This document shows positions 35,440-47,528 of a DNA stretch of 64,000 bases, piece after piece. Numbering within the stretch: the first letter of the stretch is position 1; each line of letters begins with the position of its first letter. The notes beneath the pieces were generated by a model. The model was not told the DNA's origin, made no database searches, and saw only the letters and a program-made list of their open reading frames with translations. Origin of the DNA: Ehretia macrophylla (lineage: Eukaryota > Streptophyta > Magnoliopsida > Boraginales > Ehretiaceae); NCBI GenBank assembly GCA_037974665.1, contig CM075778.1:24928001-24992000 (forward strand), read 5' to 3'. The translations under genes and the position numbers were made by a program.

Positions 35440-38400
35440 ATGTTACTTACGTCTTTGCTAGGCCAAAGAAGGATCTACTCCAAACAAACTTATCAACGTT
35501 GATTGGCTTTGTCATGACATCTGCTAGGTTCTCGTTGGTGTGAATCTTCTGCATATCCACACTCTCTTCCTCCACTACTTCTCGAACGAAGTGATATTGA
35601 ACACCTATGTGTTTCGTCCTGGAATGAAATGCTGGATTCCTTGCAATGTGCAAGGCACTCTGACTGTCACAAAATAAGGGAATTTTATCTTGTTTGTGCC
35701 CGAGCTCCTCCATTAACCGTTTAATCCAGATTGCTTATTTACAGGCTTGTGTAGCTGCCATGTATTCAGCCTCTGTTGTAGATAGGGCCACAACAGTCTG
35801 TAATTTAGATATCCAGCTTACCACGCCCCCTGCAACTGTAAACACATAGCCTGTAGTGGACTTCCGTTTATCGGTATCATCTGCAAAATCAGAATCAACA
35901 AAACCCTTGACAGTAAATTCTGATCCTTCAAAACATAATGCAACATCCAAGGTCCCTTTGATGTATCTTAGGATCCTCTTAACAACATTCCAATGCTCTC
36001 TACCAGGATTCGCCATGAACCGACTGACCGCACCAACTGCTTGAGCAATATCTGGTCTCGTACATATCATAGTGAACATGAGACTTCCCACTGCTGATGC
36101 ATACGGTACTCGAGACATTTCTATCCTCTCCGCTTCAGTGCTAGGGCACATACTTGAGGATAATTTGTAATTGACAGGAAGCGGGGTCAAGATTTCCTTA
36201 CAATCTTGCATATTGAAGCGCCGCAAGATTTTCTTCAAGTAATTCTTCTGGGAAATCCATACCTTCCTGCCTTCTCTATCTCGGTGAATTTGCATCCCTA
36301 AAATCTTGTTTGCTGGTCCCAAATCCTTCATATCAAACTCCCCAGCCAACTGTGCCTTCAATTCTTGGACCCGATCTTTACTGGGACCTGCTACCAGCAT
36401 GTCGTCCACGTACAACAGCAGAATGATAAAATCATCATCACCAAACCTCTTGTAGTACGTACAATGGTCTGAATTGAGTCTGTTGTACCCGAGGCTAATC
36501 ACGAAGGAATCAAATCTCTTGTACCAACACCTTGGCGCCTGCTTTAAACCGTACAGAGATTTGGTCAACCTGCAAACCAAGTTTTCTTTTTCTTTCTCAA
36601 CAAAACCTTCTGGTTGAAGCATGTATATCTCTTCTTCAAGCTCTCCATGAAGAAAAGCCGTCTTTACATCTAATTGTTCTAGATGTAAGTCTAACACAGC
36701 ACACATGGCCAAGACTACTCTGATAGTTGTAAGTCTTACCACAGGAGAAAATATCTCGTTGAAGTCAATTCCTTCTTTCTGAGCATATCCTTTCACCACC
36801 AGTCTTGCACGATATCGCTCCACTTGGTCATTACCATCTCGCTTGATCTTGTAGACCCATTTGTTACCAATGGCTTTCCGTCTAGGTGGTAGTGGAACAA
36901 GCTCCCACGTCTTGTTTTTATGTAGAGCTTCAATTTCTTCCTGCATTGCTGTCATCCACAGGGCAACATCGGGGCTTTTTATAGCCTCGTGAAAGGTAGA
37001 TGGCTCTCCATCCTCCGTTAAAAGACAGTATGCAGCATTGCTCGCCATGACAAAATCTGAATGCCAAGTTGGTCTTGTTGTCTGACGCAATGAACGTCGG
37101 ACTTCTATAACCTCAGCATCATCTGGTTCTTGTTCCTCGTGCTCCGGTGCAACTTCAGAAGAAGCATCTCCTTGTTCTGACTTATCTTCAATTTGTATTG
37201 TAGTAGTCTCCTTTGAAGTGTTGCTGTCGTCTTCATTTTGCAGTTTATCTTCTGCAAATATCACATCTCTGCTAATGACAACCTTGTGGGCAGTGGAATC
37301 CCACAGGCGATACCCCTTAACACCATCAGCATTTCCCAAGAATACACATTTCCTGGATTTTGGATCCAGCTTTGTTCTTTCTTGGGAACCATACATCACA
37401 TATGCCGGACACCCAAATATGTGCAAGGTAGAATAATCTGCGGGTTTTCCGGTCCACATTTCCATTGGTGTCTTCAACCCAATTGCAGTTGACAATGACC
37501 GGTTTATCACGTAACAGGCAGTTCTAGCTGCTTCTGCCCAAAATGATTTGGCTAGACCTGCAGTTTCCAACATAGCTCTCATTCTTTCAAGAAGAGTTCT
37601 GTTCATCCGCTCTGCTACACCATTTTGCTGAGGTGTATGTGCAACAGTAAATTGCCTCTGAATACCCTCTTGCTTGCAAAATGCCAAGAAGCTCCTGTCA
37701 GTGTATTCTCCTCCGTTGTCTGTCCTCAAACACTTGATCCTTTTCCCGGATTCAAGTTCACCAGCGCTTTGAAAGTTTTGAATATTGGAAACACATCTGA
37801 CTTGTTCTTGATTGGATACACCCATAGTCTCCTGAAGTAATCATCAATAAATGATACAAAGTATTTGGCTCCTCCTAGGGACAAAACCGGTGATTCCCAA
37901 ACGTCTGAATGGATCAAGTCTAGAATGTGTTTGCTTCTGGCAATAGATCTCCCAAATTTCAATCTATGCTGCTTACTGGTAACACAGTGCTCACAAAAAG
38001 GTAAGTTTACCGTCTTGAGCTCGGGTAGGAGATTACGTTCAGCAAGAATCTTCAAGCCTCGTTCTGTCATGTGGCCCAATCTGCGATGCCACATTATAGT
38101 TGATTCTTCTTGACCGGCTGATGCAACTGATACATCTGCCTCTTGCAACGTATCTCCCAAAAGCATGTATAGATTTACCCCGATCTTTTCTGTCTTGATC
38201 ACCACAAGCGCTCCTTTGACAACCTTCATGATCCCATCCTCGATATGGGTCTTGCAGCCAAGGTCATCCAATTGTCCAATGGACAATAGGTTCTTCTTCA
38301 AGCCCTTCACGTGTCGTACCCCTTGAATGGTGCGAATGGTACCATCATACATTTTAATTTTGACGGTACCGATACCAGCAATCTCCAAGGCATGATCATT

Positions 38401-39360
38401 ACCCATGTACACAGATCCTCCAGAGACAGGTTCATAGTTGTGGAACCATTCTCTTCGAGAGGTCATATGCCATGTTGCTCCCGAATCCATTATCCAAGCA
38501 TCAGTGAGCTCCTTTCTGCCTTTTGATACAGTTGCTGCTTCGCTATATAAAATATCTCCATCATCTGGTGCAGTCGCCACACATCCCTGAGAATTTGTCA
38601 CCTCGGGATTCTTTTTGTTGCTCCAACAATCCTTCTTGAAGTGCCCTTTCTTGCCACAGTTGTAGCATTTGATATTCTTTCTACTCCTTGATTTTGATCT
38701 ACCTTGGTTGTTGCTCCCACTAGAGCCACGTTCCGTTGATCTACCTCTCACCATTGATAATGCCTCTGCTTGTTGTGAACTTTCGATTTTGTCTTCCTTA
38801 CTTTTGCGCCTAGATTCCTCTTCCAGAACAGCGGCTGCAACATCATAAAAAATAACATAATCTGAAAGAACATTGTTAGTGTAACTAATGATGAGTTGAT
38901 CATACGAATCAGGTATACTTTGAAGTAGAATTTCTGTACGTTCAAGCTCCGCTATTTTATGCCCAATTGCAGTCAATTGAGAGAATAGCATATTTAAGGT
39001 ATTGATGTGATCTGTCACCGATGTGGACTCACTCATCCGAAGGGTGTAGAGTTTCCTCTTCAAGAAAATCTTGTTGTGAAGTGACTTGACCTCATACAGT
39101 TTAGTCAGCGCATCCCAAATTTCTTTTGCTGACTTCTTTTCCTCAACGCTTGACAATACCGAATCTGCCAATGCCAGGTACAAATTAGCCATAGCGTTAT
39201 CATCCATTTCTTTCCACTTGTCGTCCGTCACCTCCGCTGGTCTATCTCCAATTGCTGCCAAGCAATTCTCCTTTCTCAAGATTGCCTTCATCTTCAATTT
39301 TCATAGGAAAAAATTTCTCCCGTTGAACTTCTCAATTTCAAATTTTGCCGCCATAGTATT
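35440..39360 (-). pseudogene. gag-pol region of the Tork-like element
   Basis: In order: UBN2-type gag (SAKEIWDALTKLYEVKSLHN), CCHC knuckle CYNCGKKGHFKKDCW (about 38655), protease WIMDSGATWHMT (about 38475), integrase zinc-binding HRRLGHMTERGL and HCVTSKQH, integrase core with TPQQNGVAERMNRTL (about 37625), reverse transcriptase with LDVKTAFLHGELEEEIYM and the catalytic box LLLYVDDMLVAG (about 36400), and RNase H with LQTVVALSTTEAEYMAAT through ENLADVMTKPI. The order PR-INT-RT-RH is that of Ty1/copia. Nearly whole, about three breaks. Confidence 0.92.
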
Positions 39361-39570
39361 AACAACGATCTGCTTTGTAACTTGAACCGGCTCCCACTAT
39401 TTCACTGTGAATAGTACTATTTACGTGAATAGTACTGTATAAGTGAATAGTACCAAAACTGTATACGGGAATAGTATCGATACCGTATATGTGAATAGTA
39501 CTATACCGTATGCATGAATATTAACCGTGAACAGTAATCCCGTATGTATACTAGTGACCCGTAACCAGTA

Positions 39571-39582
39571 GCTCTGATACCA
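39571..39582 (-). other. Primer-binding site (initiator Met-tRNA)
   Basis: TGGTATCAGAGC on the minus strand, one base after the 5' LTR. Confidence 0.93.
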
Positions 39583-39583
39583 C

Positions 39584-40099
39584 TGTTGGGTATCGGCGCA
39601 GCGGAATGGTTGGGGACAAGCAGTATCACGCAGCTAAAATATGAATGAGAACAGAGAAAGTAGAGACACAAGATTTACGTGGAAAACCCTCAAACAAATC
39701 GAGGGAAAAACCACGGGCAAATAATGGAGGATTTCACTATGATGTGGAGTATTTTACAATAACCTTCTCGCTAATATAAGGAGAGAACAATATCACTCTC
39801 TCAAATAATAGGAGAAACTAACTCTCACTCACAAATATAGGACAACAAAAGAGGAAGAAAACTACTCAAGAGAAAGCTTATGTTTTCTCTCTAATTTGCT
39901 TTGCTTGGTGATGCACAAATGGTGAAAAATGAACCTCTATTTATAGGCTCATCTTGCACCAAAAGTCTTCCCACATGTAGTGTGAAATCAACCCAAAATT
40001 ATGTGTGCCTAACTTTGCAACTAAATATTTTTCTTCATTTCCCATTGCATTTTGTTTTCTTTTGACCAAAGGCTCAAAGTGAACTTTAACCAACTCACA
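39584..40099 (-). repeat. 5' LTR of the Tork-like element
   Basis: 516 bp. On the minus strand it begins TGTGAGTTGG and ends GATACCCAACA, with a TATA box CCTATAAATAG at 39946-39937. Confidence 0.93.
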
Positions 40100-41499
40100 A
40101 AAGTTACATTCCTCATCTTGTAGAGTTGTACGATTATTAATCTTAAGAGTCTCAAATTTATGCTGAACAGATTGCTGATGACTCTATTGAGCCTTTCCAT
40201 GGATTGATTGGCGAGACTAAGTTTTTTCTTTGGGCAGAGTGTGTTTTCCAGTTTCACTGTTAGTTGTTTGATTGGCCCGTCGCTGATATTTCTTCCGAAC
40301 TATCATCCAACCACCAAACTCGTCATTCAAATCCAACTGAGCAGTCTATGAAGGAGAATGATGGTCGGCATGTCCAGGACTGGTGTTGGACTCGTTTCTA
40401 GCATCCATCCCCATCGATACTCCATAAACCTCTTTTCGATGCCATAAACACTGCACTTGAAACATATCATGTGTATTCACATACTCAACTCTTTGTATAC
40501 TATGCTTCGTGGTTAGTTTGGACCATAGGGGTTTGGATAGATCCACTTGGATGGCAAATCTAGCAAAAAGTCCACATTTTACTCTTTTTGTGAAGGTATC
40601 AATCTTTAGTGTTTCTCCAACTCTGTTTCCCAGTTTAATTAGTAACCTTTCTTTATAAAACTCCATTGGTAGCTTTGGGAATCTGACCCAAACAGCCATT
40701 TTGAAGAGCGAAGCAGTCGAAGGTCTAAAATCATGTTCCCATTTTCTGACCCTAAGATAATGATCCATAAGAAGCCATGGTCCTCCCGTAAGAACATGGT
40801 CATAATCTCTCTTTGATGCAGATCGAACAATGAAGTACCCCTGTCCAACATCAATCATGTGAAAAGCTCCTTGTAACGACCATAACTTGTTCAGTCTTGT
40901 TGAAAAGAACTTGAAGCCCACCGTCTTCCCTAAAAGTTTAACAATCAGAGCATTTCTCCAAGAGCGACGCGCCTCATGTTTTTCCTCCTTTGTGAGCCCA
41001 AAATCAAAACCTTCATCATCATCAAAGACTCGTCATGTTCAACATCTGAGCAATTATCGTCAAAATTAGGTATATTTTCACCTGAAGTTCCATCCACCAT
41101 CACGGAATCACCATTAAATTTATCAAACAGTTGATTCCACTATTTGCGCTTCTCTACAGCATCCAAAGATGAAGTCTCTTGTTAAAATTATGTTGATTGT
41201 GGAGCATCTGGGGTGTTATTCGGCGAGAGCTCCACCATTCTTGCCGTTTTGCCAGTTCTATCCATCTCTTCACGGCTGTGGATTCTTCCCAACAAAGGAG
41301 GCCCCGAATCAGATGGAGGCTCCAAAGAGACCTCCTCCATGAGGAGAGAGAACAAAAATTAAGGACCAACACAGAGATAAAGAAAGAGAAGGCTCGATCG
41401 TTGGTGGAAAGTTGCCAAGATCGACGGTCAAAGCTTCGGAAAAGTAGATTCTACAGAGAAAGTCAAAGTGGTCAAAAGAATTGTTGATGTCATAAAGAA

Positions 41500-42599
41500 A
41501 CATTGCATATACTTTTAAGTTGAAGTTTATATATTAAAGAGATGGATTAATTTGAAATGCACATAAACAAACTCATGATATTAAGTTACTGGTAATTCTA
41601 AAAAATAATAATAATAAAAGCTAAGGGACTCGATCTTTATTTGTTGTCAACGTTGACTCAATTCTTGATGATTCTTCACTCACCTACAAGGCCAACGATA
41701 TTGGAATAAAGGTCATCACCATCCTAAAAGTTACGTCATCATCAACCATTCACAAAAAAAAAAACATTTCAGAAAATATTCAATATTGAAATGGAAAATG
41801 CACGATTTCAATAGTTGTATTTTTAGCCCTTTAGTCATTTGATGTAATGATATAATTTTCACTTTAAATATAAAAAATTTCAAAATTAATTTTTGCAATG
41901 TTCAATATCCTTCGAACAATGAATTAAACTTCTTTTCAAATGAGAAAGGAAAAAAATAACTAGCGCGTTCCACACAAGTACAGGAAAACATATGAGTATC
42001 AAATTCTCGTCTCTATCATAAAATGGTATTAGCCACCAAAAGAATTTCATCTCAGTGTTACATATAAGAGATATTCTAGGGTTTTATTTTAAACCACAAT
42101 CGGTGGTTCTAGAATTTTTTTTTTAAAAAAATTTAGAAAATATCTTCATTCAGTCAACTCACGATGCATAGATCGAATTAGACACTATTATAGGGCAAAC
42201 TTTCCAATGATGGACACGTCGGTATCCTACCACCTGACTTAACGACTAAGTGTGAACCAAAATTCAGAGGGTACAACTGCTTGACCCAAAACATGTACTA
42301 GTTCAGTCAAAAGTATGATCCTCAATGATAGTTAGGAGGACTCGAACCCGTATTTACTATTATTTGTTTTTTCTCACTTTTCACTGGAGCATGTAGTTCT
42401 AGCATGTTACAAAATGCAGTCTTATTAACATCTTTTGCTGAAAAAACTAGGTATCTGCAAAGGAGATAGGTGAAAACCTAGTTGAGGACGTTATTGAACA
42501 AAAACCCTAGCATGTATAAGGATTCGAACAAAGGTGCACCTGAGACGATAGTTCCAGCGGGTTAGATCATACTCAGTCATCTGTCTTAATAAGTGGATT
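41500..42599. other. Intergenic, nothing recognised
   Basis: No gene, repeat terminus or motif is supported between the 5' end of the LINE and the next long-LTR relic. Confidence 0.4.
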
Positions 42600-45500
42600 C
42601 TAATTCATGTTGTCGTTCTCTACTGCATTGGTCTTTTCTCTGTACTTAGGCCTAACCAATACCTGCAAACAGAAGATCTCAACCACATACAATAACTCCA
42701 CAACTATATAAGTTCCATAACAAGTTCATATGATGGTTCTAGCCTTCTTTTACTTGCCAAGACATATATACATAAGCATACTAATCTAGACATTAATAAA
42801 CTAAAGCAGTTATGTAGACTTTATACATGCCACTTCCTAGTTATACAACTTTAATTACAGGCCTTTACAAACTTCAAATAAATACAAGGTTACTTAAGCT
42901 TCAAAATAGATACAAGGTTATAATATCAACAAGACTTCACTATACAACATTTTCAGTCACATAATCATCAAGTATCTAACTCAAGACAATCAAAGAAATG
43001 GCTCTACTTTTCCTTTCTTTACAATCCGTGGCACAATCTCTACTTCCTGAAACATAGTAGATGAAAAGGGTGAGCATACACAATACTCAGTGAAGGGGGA
43101 TAAATGTAGGGAGGTTTGGAAACTCATTTTGTGCAATGCAAATAAGTAAGCCATATAAAGAATAACAAGTATATCATAATAAACACGAAAGAGTACATTA
43201 ATAAGAGATAGCCATTCAAGCTTTACAAACTATATATCACACATATAAAAAGGATACGATCACGATCACAAGTACGAGCACGAACAAGATTACGAGCACG
43301 AACACGATAACGATAACGATAATAAAGTCGGCATCCCTATACACCAGTGGGTACTCCGGGTGTACCCCGATATCCTATGACCTAACTCTCCCAGGGCGGC
43401 ATCCCTAGTGAGAGAGGGAATAGGGTACGAAGGTTGAGCAACCAACCACTAGCAAGCTCAATACTTCCCAGGAAGGCCCAACACATCTGTCCCGAAATGG
43501 TTGCCCAACCAAAGAAACGATAGACACGAGAAACGAGATAGCATGATATGTGCAAGACACTAGAGGTGGCTCTCACCACTTCTTGGTGTAGCACTTAGTT
43601 CTCACACATATGAATATTTAGACATATTAAACACTTAGCATTATATAGCACTTAAGCAATAAAGATCAAACAATTCGATAAGCACATAAATGAGGAACAA
43701 CAAAGTAGGTTGTCCTCGCACGTAACAATAGCAATCCATATACGTGATAAGGAAATTTCTAATTCAATTCATAATCCATATAAGCATTAACATATTATAG
43801 TAAAATCATGGCTCAAGTCATCTTGCATTTGCACTCAATCTTTGCCAAACAACCAATAGCATAAAGATAGTAATTCATTCATTCAATAACTAGCTTTTAT
43901 ACTCCAACAAATAATCATACATCCAAGCCAAGTTCTTCATTTGAACACAAGGAATACAAGCTAGACTATGACTTAATAACTAACATTATAAGATAGCAAA
44001 TGACTCTTTAACAATTTACCCTTCAATTACCACTCAAGACCACTACATAAACACAATAAAACTTCACCAGCTTTAAAGACAACTCAAACCATTTTATAAC
44101 AAGTCAACTAGCATGCATTGAACTATCATTTAGCACCATAAAATAGAAAGAACTCAAAATTCCACCATTTGGCAATTCCAATTAACAATATCAATTAACA
44201 ATTAACAATTTAGCTAAGACATTTTCAAATTTTCCAACATAAGCATAACTTTATCAAATCAGTTGCCTATGCTAATGACCTTCAAATAATTTGATCTTAA
44301 TGTATAAACGAAGCTCTTCGAGTGCAGATAGTTTTAGGATCAAATGGAACTTGATTTTGGGTTAAATTCCATAAGTTATGACCATTTTTGTACAACTACT
44401 CCTAACTATCCAGTTTCAGCAATTTCATGCTATCTTACGGAAATGGCTTTGTCAGAGGGTCAAAACGATTGAATTAACTCTTGCTCTAAAAACAAAGTTT
44501 GTTATACATTGAGACATCTAGCTACTGTAAAAGTTTCATTCAATTCCAAACGCGTTTACTATGTCAAACGGACCCAACAAAATAGTTGCACAAATCTACC
44601 AGATTTTTGGTAACACATTAACAATTTGTTTATCTTGCATTCTTCACTTGCATAGCTAGCAACTAGTTAAATAAGCTCCTAACTCTCTTTTAAGCATAAC
44701 AACAAACACGTCACATGTTTTATACAATCTTCTTTCAACATTAACAACAACAACTAATTCATGAAAACTTCCAAGTATAGCTAGCAATAACACTTATTAG
44801 CTCACATGATATACATAATAATCACATTATCTAGCTAAAACAAGCTATAAAATAACTTATTTCAACATTTACATAACTTACAATTACAAGAAAATTCATG
44901 AATAACACATAAAAATGCAAACCCCTCACCTTATTTAGCTAAAAAATCACACAAACAAGCTTGGGAATGAGCTAAGCTAGCCTTTTCTTCTCTTTTTCTT
45001 CTTTTTTTCCCCTTTCTTCTTCCCTTCTCTTCCTTCTTCCTCTTCACAGGTAAGCTTTTGATCTCCCTCTCTTCTCTGTTTTTTTGCCGATTGTGTGAGT
45101 AGTGTGGTGAGATGGTGGGTTGATTTTTATTTGTTTGGGTGGTGTGTAGTATTTTATTTGTGTGGTAATTAATTTATGTGGCTAAAAATAAGCCAAACAA
45201 GTGTATGAATAACCTAGAATGCTATGCGTCAATTTCCTAACTTGCTAGGTGGTGAGACGTCCTCATTAAGTAGCTAAAATAATACAATTAAACGATTCGA
45301 GTAGCAAAAATAAATCAATTAAACGCAAATAAACTAAATACAAATAATAAAAATAATGAAATAATTATTTCATGTAAGTCATTTAGATGCAAATTAAATA
45401 AATACAATTATTAAAAATAATCAAATAGCTCGTTCAGTTCCGGGCCTGGGCTTCTCATTTAAACAGTAAAATGAATTAATTTAAAGGCATGTAAAATAAA

Positions 45501-45895
45501 TTTAAATAAATAAAATAATAAAATAATAAGGTAATTGTCCAGGCAAGTCATTTAAATATAAATTAAATAAATACAAATAATGAAAATAATAAATTAATTA
45601 TTTAACGTAAATCAATTAAATACAATTTAAATAAATATAAATGGTAAAAATAATAAAAATAATTATTTTCGAGTTTGGGGCTTCACAATCAAATAGTGAA
45701 ACTAAATCAATCAAATGCAAGAAAATAATCTCAAATAATGAAAATATTAAGATAATTATTTTATGTAATTTAATTAAATATAAATTAAATAAATGCAACT
45801 AATTTTAGTCGCACATTTTTCAAGAATTATGCAAATTAATAAAATAAATGTATGCAAATTAATAAAATACTACATGTTCGGTCCGGGATGTCTCA
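42600..45895 (-). mobile_element. Long-LTR clan relic, non-coding
   Basis: Contains the clan modules in the same order as the better defined copies: AAAAGGGTGAGCATACACAA with CTCAGTGAAGGGGG near 43065, CTCTCCCAGGGCGGCATCCC near 43386, AACAAAGTAGGTTGTCC near 43696, and AAAT/AATAAA-rich terminal sequence closing with TCCGGGATGTCTCA near 45895. Ends are not sharply defined and no target duplication was found. Orientation follows the clan (PBS side at the left on plus). Fossil. Confidence 0.45.
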
Positions 45896-46719
45896 AAATG
45901 TCTTCACTTTATCTCAGGAGTAGTCAAAGGAAGTACTTTATAGGCTAGTGAACGTACTAAGCAGTCCCTCAGTCGGCCAACCAGGTGGAATATTGGGTTG
46001 CATGCGCAACTAAAATAGGGACCCTACCTTTATAATGGTCTAGTACACTACCCCTAAAACTTTCTTAGCTTGTACTTCGGGACGCTAGTCCTACATGAAT
46101 AGGCTAATGTAATGTGACTACTTGTTTTTTATATATTCCAATCTGACAAAAAAATTTCACAATAAGTAACATTACTACCCTCATTATGTACTTTTCACAA
46201 ATATTCATTAATTTATGAACATAGTCTTTTACTACTTAGATTTTTTATGTCCTTTTTTCGTAGTCAGTTCTCTAAATATGTTTTTAATTTTCTTTTTTGT
46301 CGAAAAATGAAATATTAACATCAACTGAAACCAACATTACAAATAGACAAATGGTTAAAAATGACAATTATTCGAAAAAGAAATCTTCAAACGACAATTA
46401 TTTGTATTTGAAATGATGGTTTTTTGGGAAAAAAGTAAAAAAATGGAACAATAGTTTGTTTGGCAAGTGCAAATAAATGTTGATATATGTTTGACACTAA
46501 AAGTAACAAATGACAAAAAATGTGTAGAAATAAGATGTCACTGCATTGCAAAATTACATAAAATTTTTGATATGATGATGATGTCAAATGACAATAGAGG
46601 CATAAAGAAAAATGCAAAACAATAGAAAAGAAACATGTAAAAGCCATTTTAAAGATTGATTCTACAAGACATTAAGCACATACCAGCCCAAGAAAAGAAA
46701 TGACGTTGGTTGATCACCC
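45896..46719. other. Unassigned repeat-poor spacer
   Basis: No coding sequence or element boundary recognised. Confidence 0.4.
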
Positions 46720-47240
46720 TATAATGTCCTACATTAGATAGAGATAGTGTATATGAATAGTTTATAAATAGGTATTGTTAGTATAAGGGATAACTTGGGT
46801 TAACAATTTTGAACTAGTGGAAAACAGGCCTCAGTAGTTATTTTTTATGCCTAAAACACTAGTCTCGCTCCCGGGCCTAAGTTTCTAGACTCAGGACATG
46901 ATAGAATGGTATTCAAAGCCAGTCACTAATAGGTATGGGGCTAAGTGCTATATCAAGAAAGTAGTGGAAGCTATTTTTATAATCCTACATTAGCTGGTTG
47001 GTCCTGAGCGTGTGTGTGTGTGTGTAACGAGGATGTCATGCTCTTAACGAGGGGCATGTGTAATGTCCTACCTCAGTAGAATATAATGTACATGAATACT
47101 TTTTAAGTAGATGTTATGGGTAGAAGGAATAATTTAGATTAACTATTTTGGTCCAGTAAAAGAGACTCAAGTAGTTATTTCTTATACTTACAACACCACT
47201 CTTGTTTGTGGGTATGGGATTTTTGGCTCTGGGCATGACA
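46720..47240 (+). mobile_element. TRIM (terminal-repeat retrotransposon in miniature), old
   Basis: Two diverged direct repeats of about 183 bp (46720-46903 and 47059-47240; TAATGTCCTAC...GGGCATGACA) flank a 155-bp interior. The interior opens with a PBS-like TGGTATTCAAAGCC (46907-46920) and closes with a purine-rich AACGAGGGGCA before the second repeat. Total size 0.52 kb with no coding capacity fits TRIM elements. The repeats are clearly diverged, so the insertion is old. No target duplication is visible. Confidence 0.65.
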
Positions 47241-47528
47241 CATTTAAGCTGACCACAACAATTAAGATGGACCCGATTGTAAACATGATCGAGCTGACCA
47301 TCTCCACAGGAGTATATCAAAGTCAAAGCAAGAGCTTGAGATACCTGACCTTCTGAAAATCACTGGAATATTCCCAGGACTTCCATAAAATGTAAGGAGG
47401 TTCTTGGATGAGTACTGAAATATTGGGAGTCTTGTTAGCTAAAATTTCCTTTCTCATAAGTAAAATAGAGCTCGAGAGAGAGCCCGTGTGCTAGTAAATT
47501 TCAGGGAACCATTTTCAAAGATAGTATA
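47241..47528. other. Short spacer between the TRIM and the LARD-like element
   Basis: Nothing recognised. Confidence 0.4.

Larger units (their letters stand above)
34865..40099 (-). mobile_element. Young Ty1/copia element, Tork/Tnt1-like, nearly whole
   Basis: A 5.2-kb element with two 516-bp LTRs (as read on plus, TGTTGGGTATCGG...AACTCACA) differing at only about nine sites, near 1.7%, so of the order of one million years old or less. Flanking 5-mers GAAGT and AAAGT are an imperfect target duplication. Read minus, it has PBS, gag, zinc knuckle, protease, integrase, reverse transcriptase, RNase H and PPT. It appears nearly whole with about three breaks. It is inserted in ORF1 of the LINE. 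Confidence 0.93.
34328..41340 (-). pseudogene. LINE ORF1 (DUF4283 nucleic-acid-binding protein), interrupted
   Basis: The start ATG at 41340 opens MEEVSLEPPSDSGPPLLGRI. Further down is the DUF4283 signature (WRNALIVKLLGKTVGFKFF, RLNKLWSLQGAFHMIDVG, GPWLLMDHYLRVRKW, VWVRFPKLPMEFY), readable at 40346-40960. After the copia insertion at 34865-40099 the polar tail continues at 34864-34328 with no recognised domain. There are several stops. ORF1 proteins of this type bind the LINE RNA. ORF2 begins about 40 bases after the ORF1 stop. Confidence 0.75.
18150..41490 (-). mobile_element. Plant L1-type LINE with RNase H, split by three later insertions
   Basis: Pieces of one non-LTR element lie in order on the minus strand: ORF1 start (41340) to ORF1 end (34328), ORF2 endonuclease (34287 down to about 33765, then 30705 to 30380), reverse transcriptase (30120 to 28546), and zinc-knuckle plus RNase H (19648 to 18152). 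Three insertions interrupt it: 34865-40099, about 30706-33780 and 19654-28540. LINE sequence resumes at the same protein position on the other side of each. ORF2 carries several stops and frame changes, so the element is inactive. The 5' limit near 41490 and the 3' limit near 18150 are approximate; no clear poly(A) tail or target duplication was identified. Confidence 0.85.
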
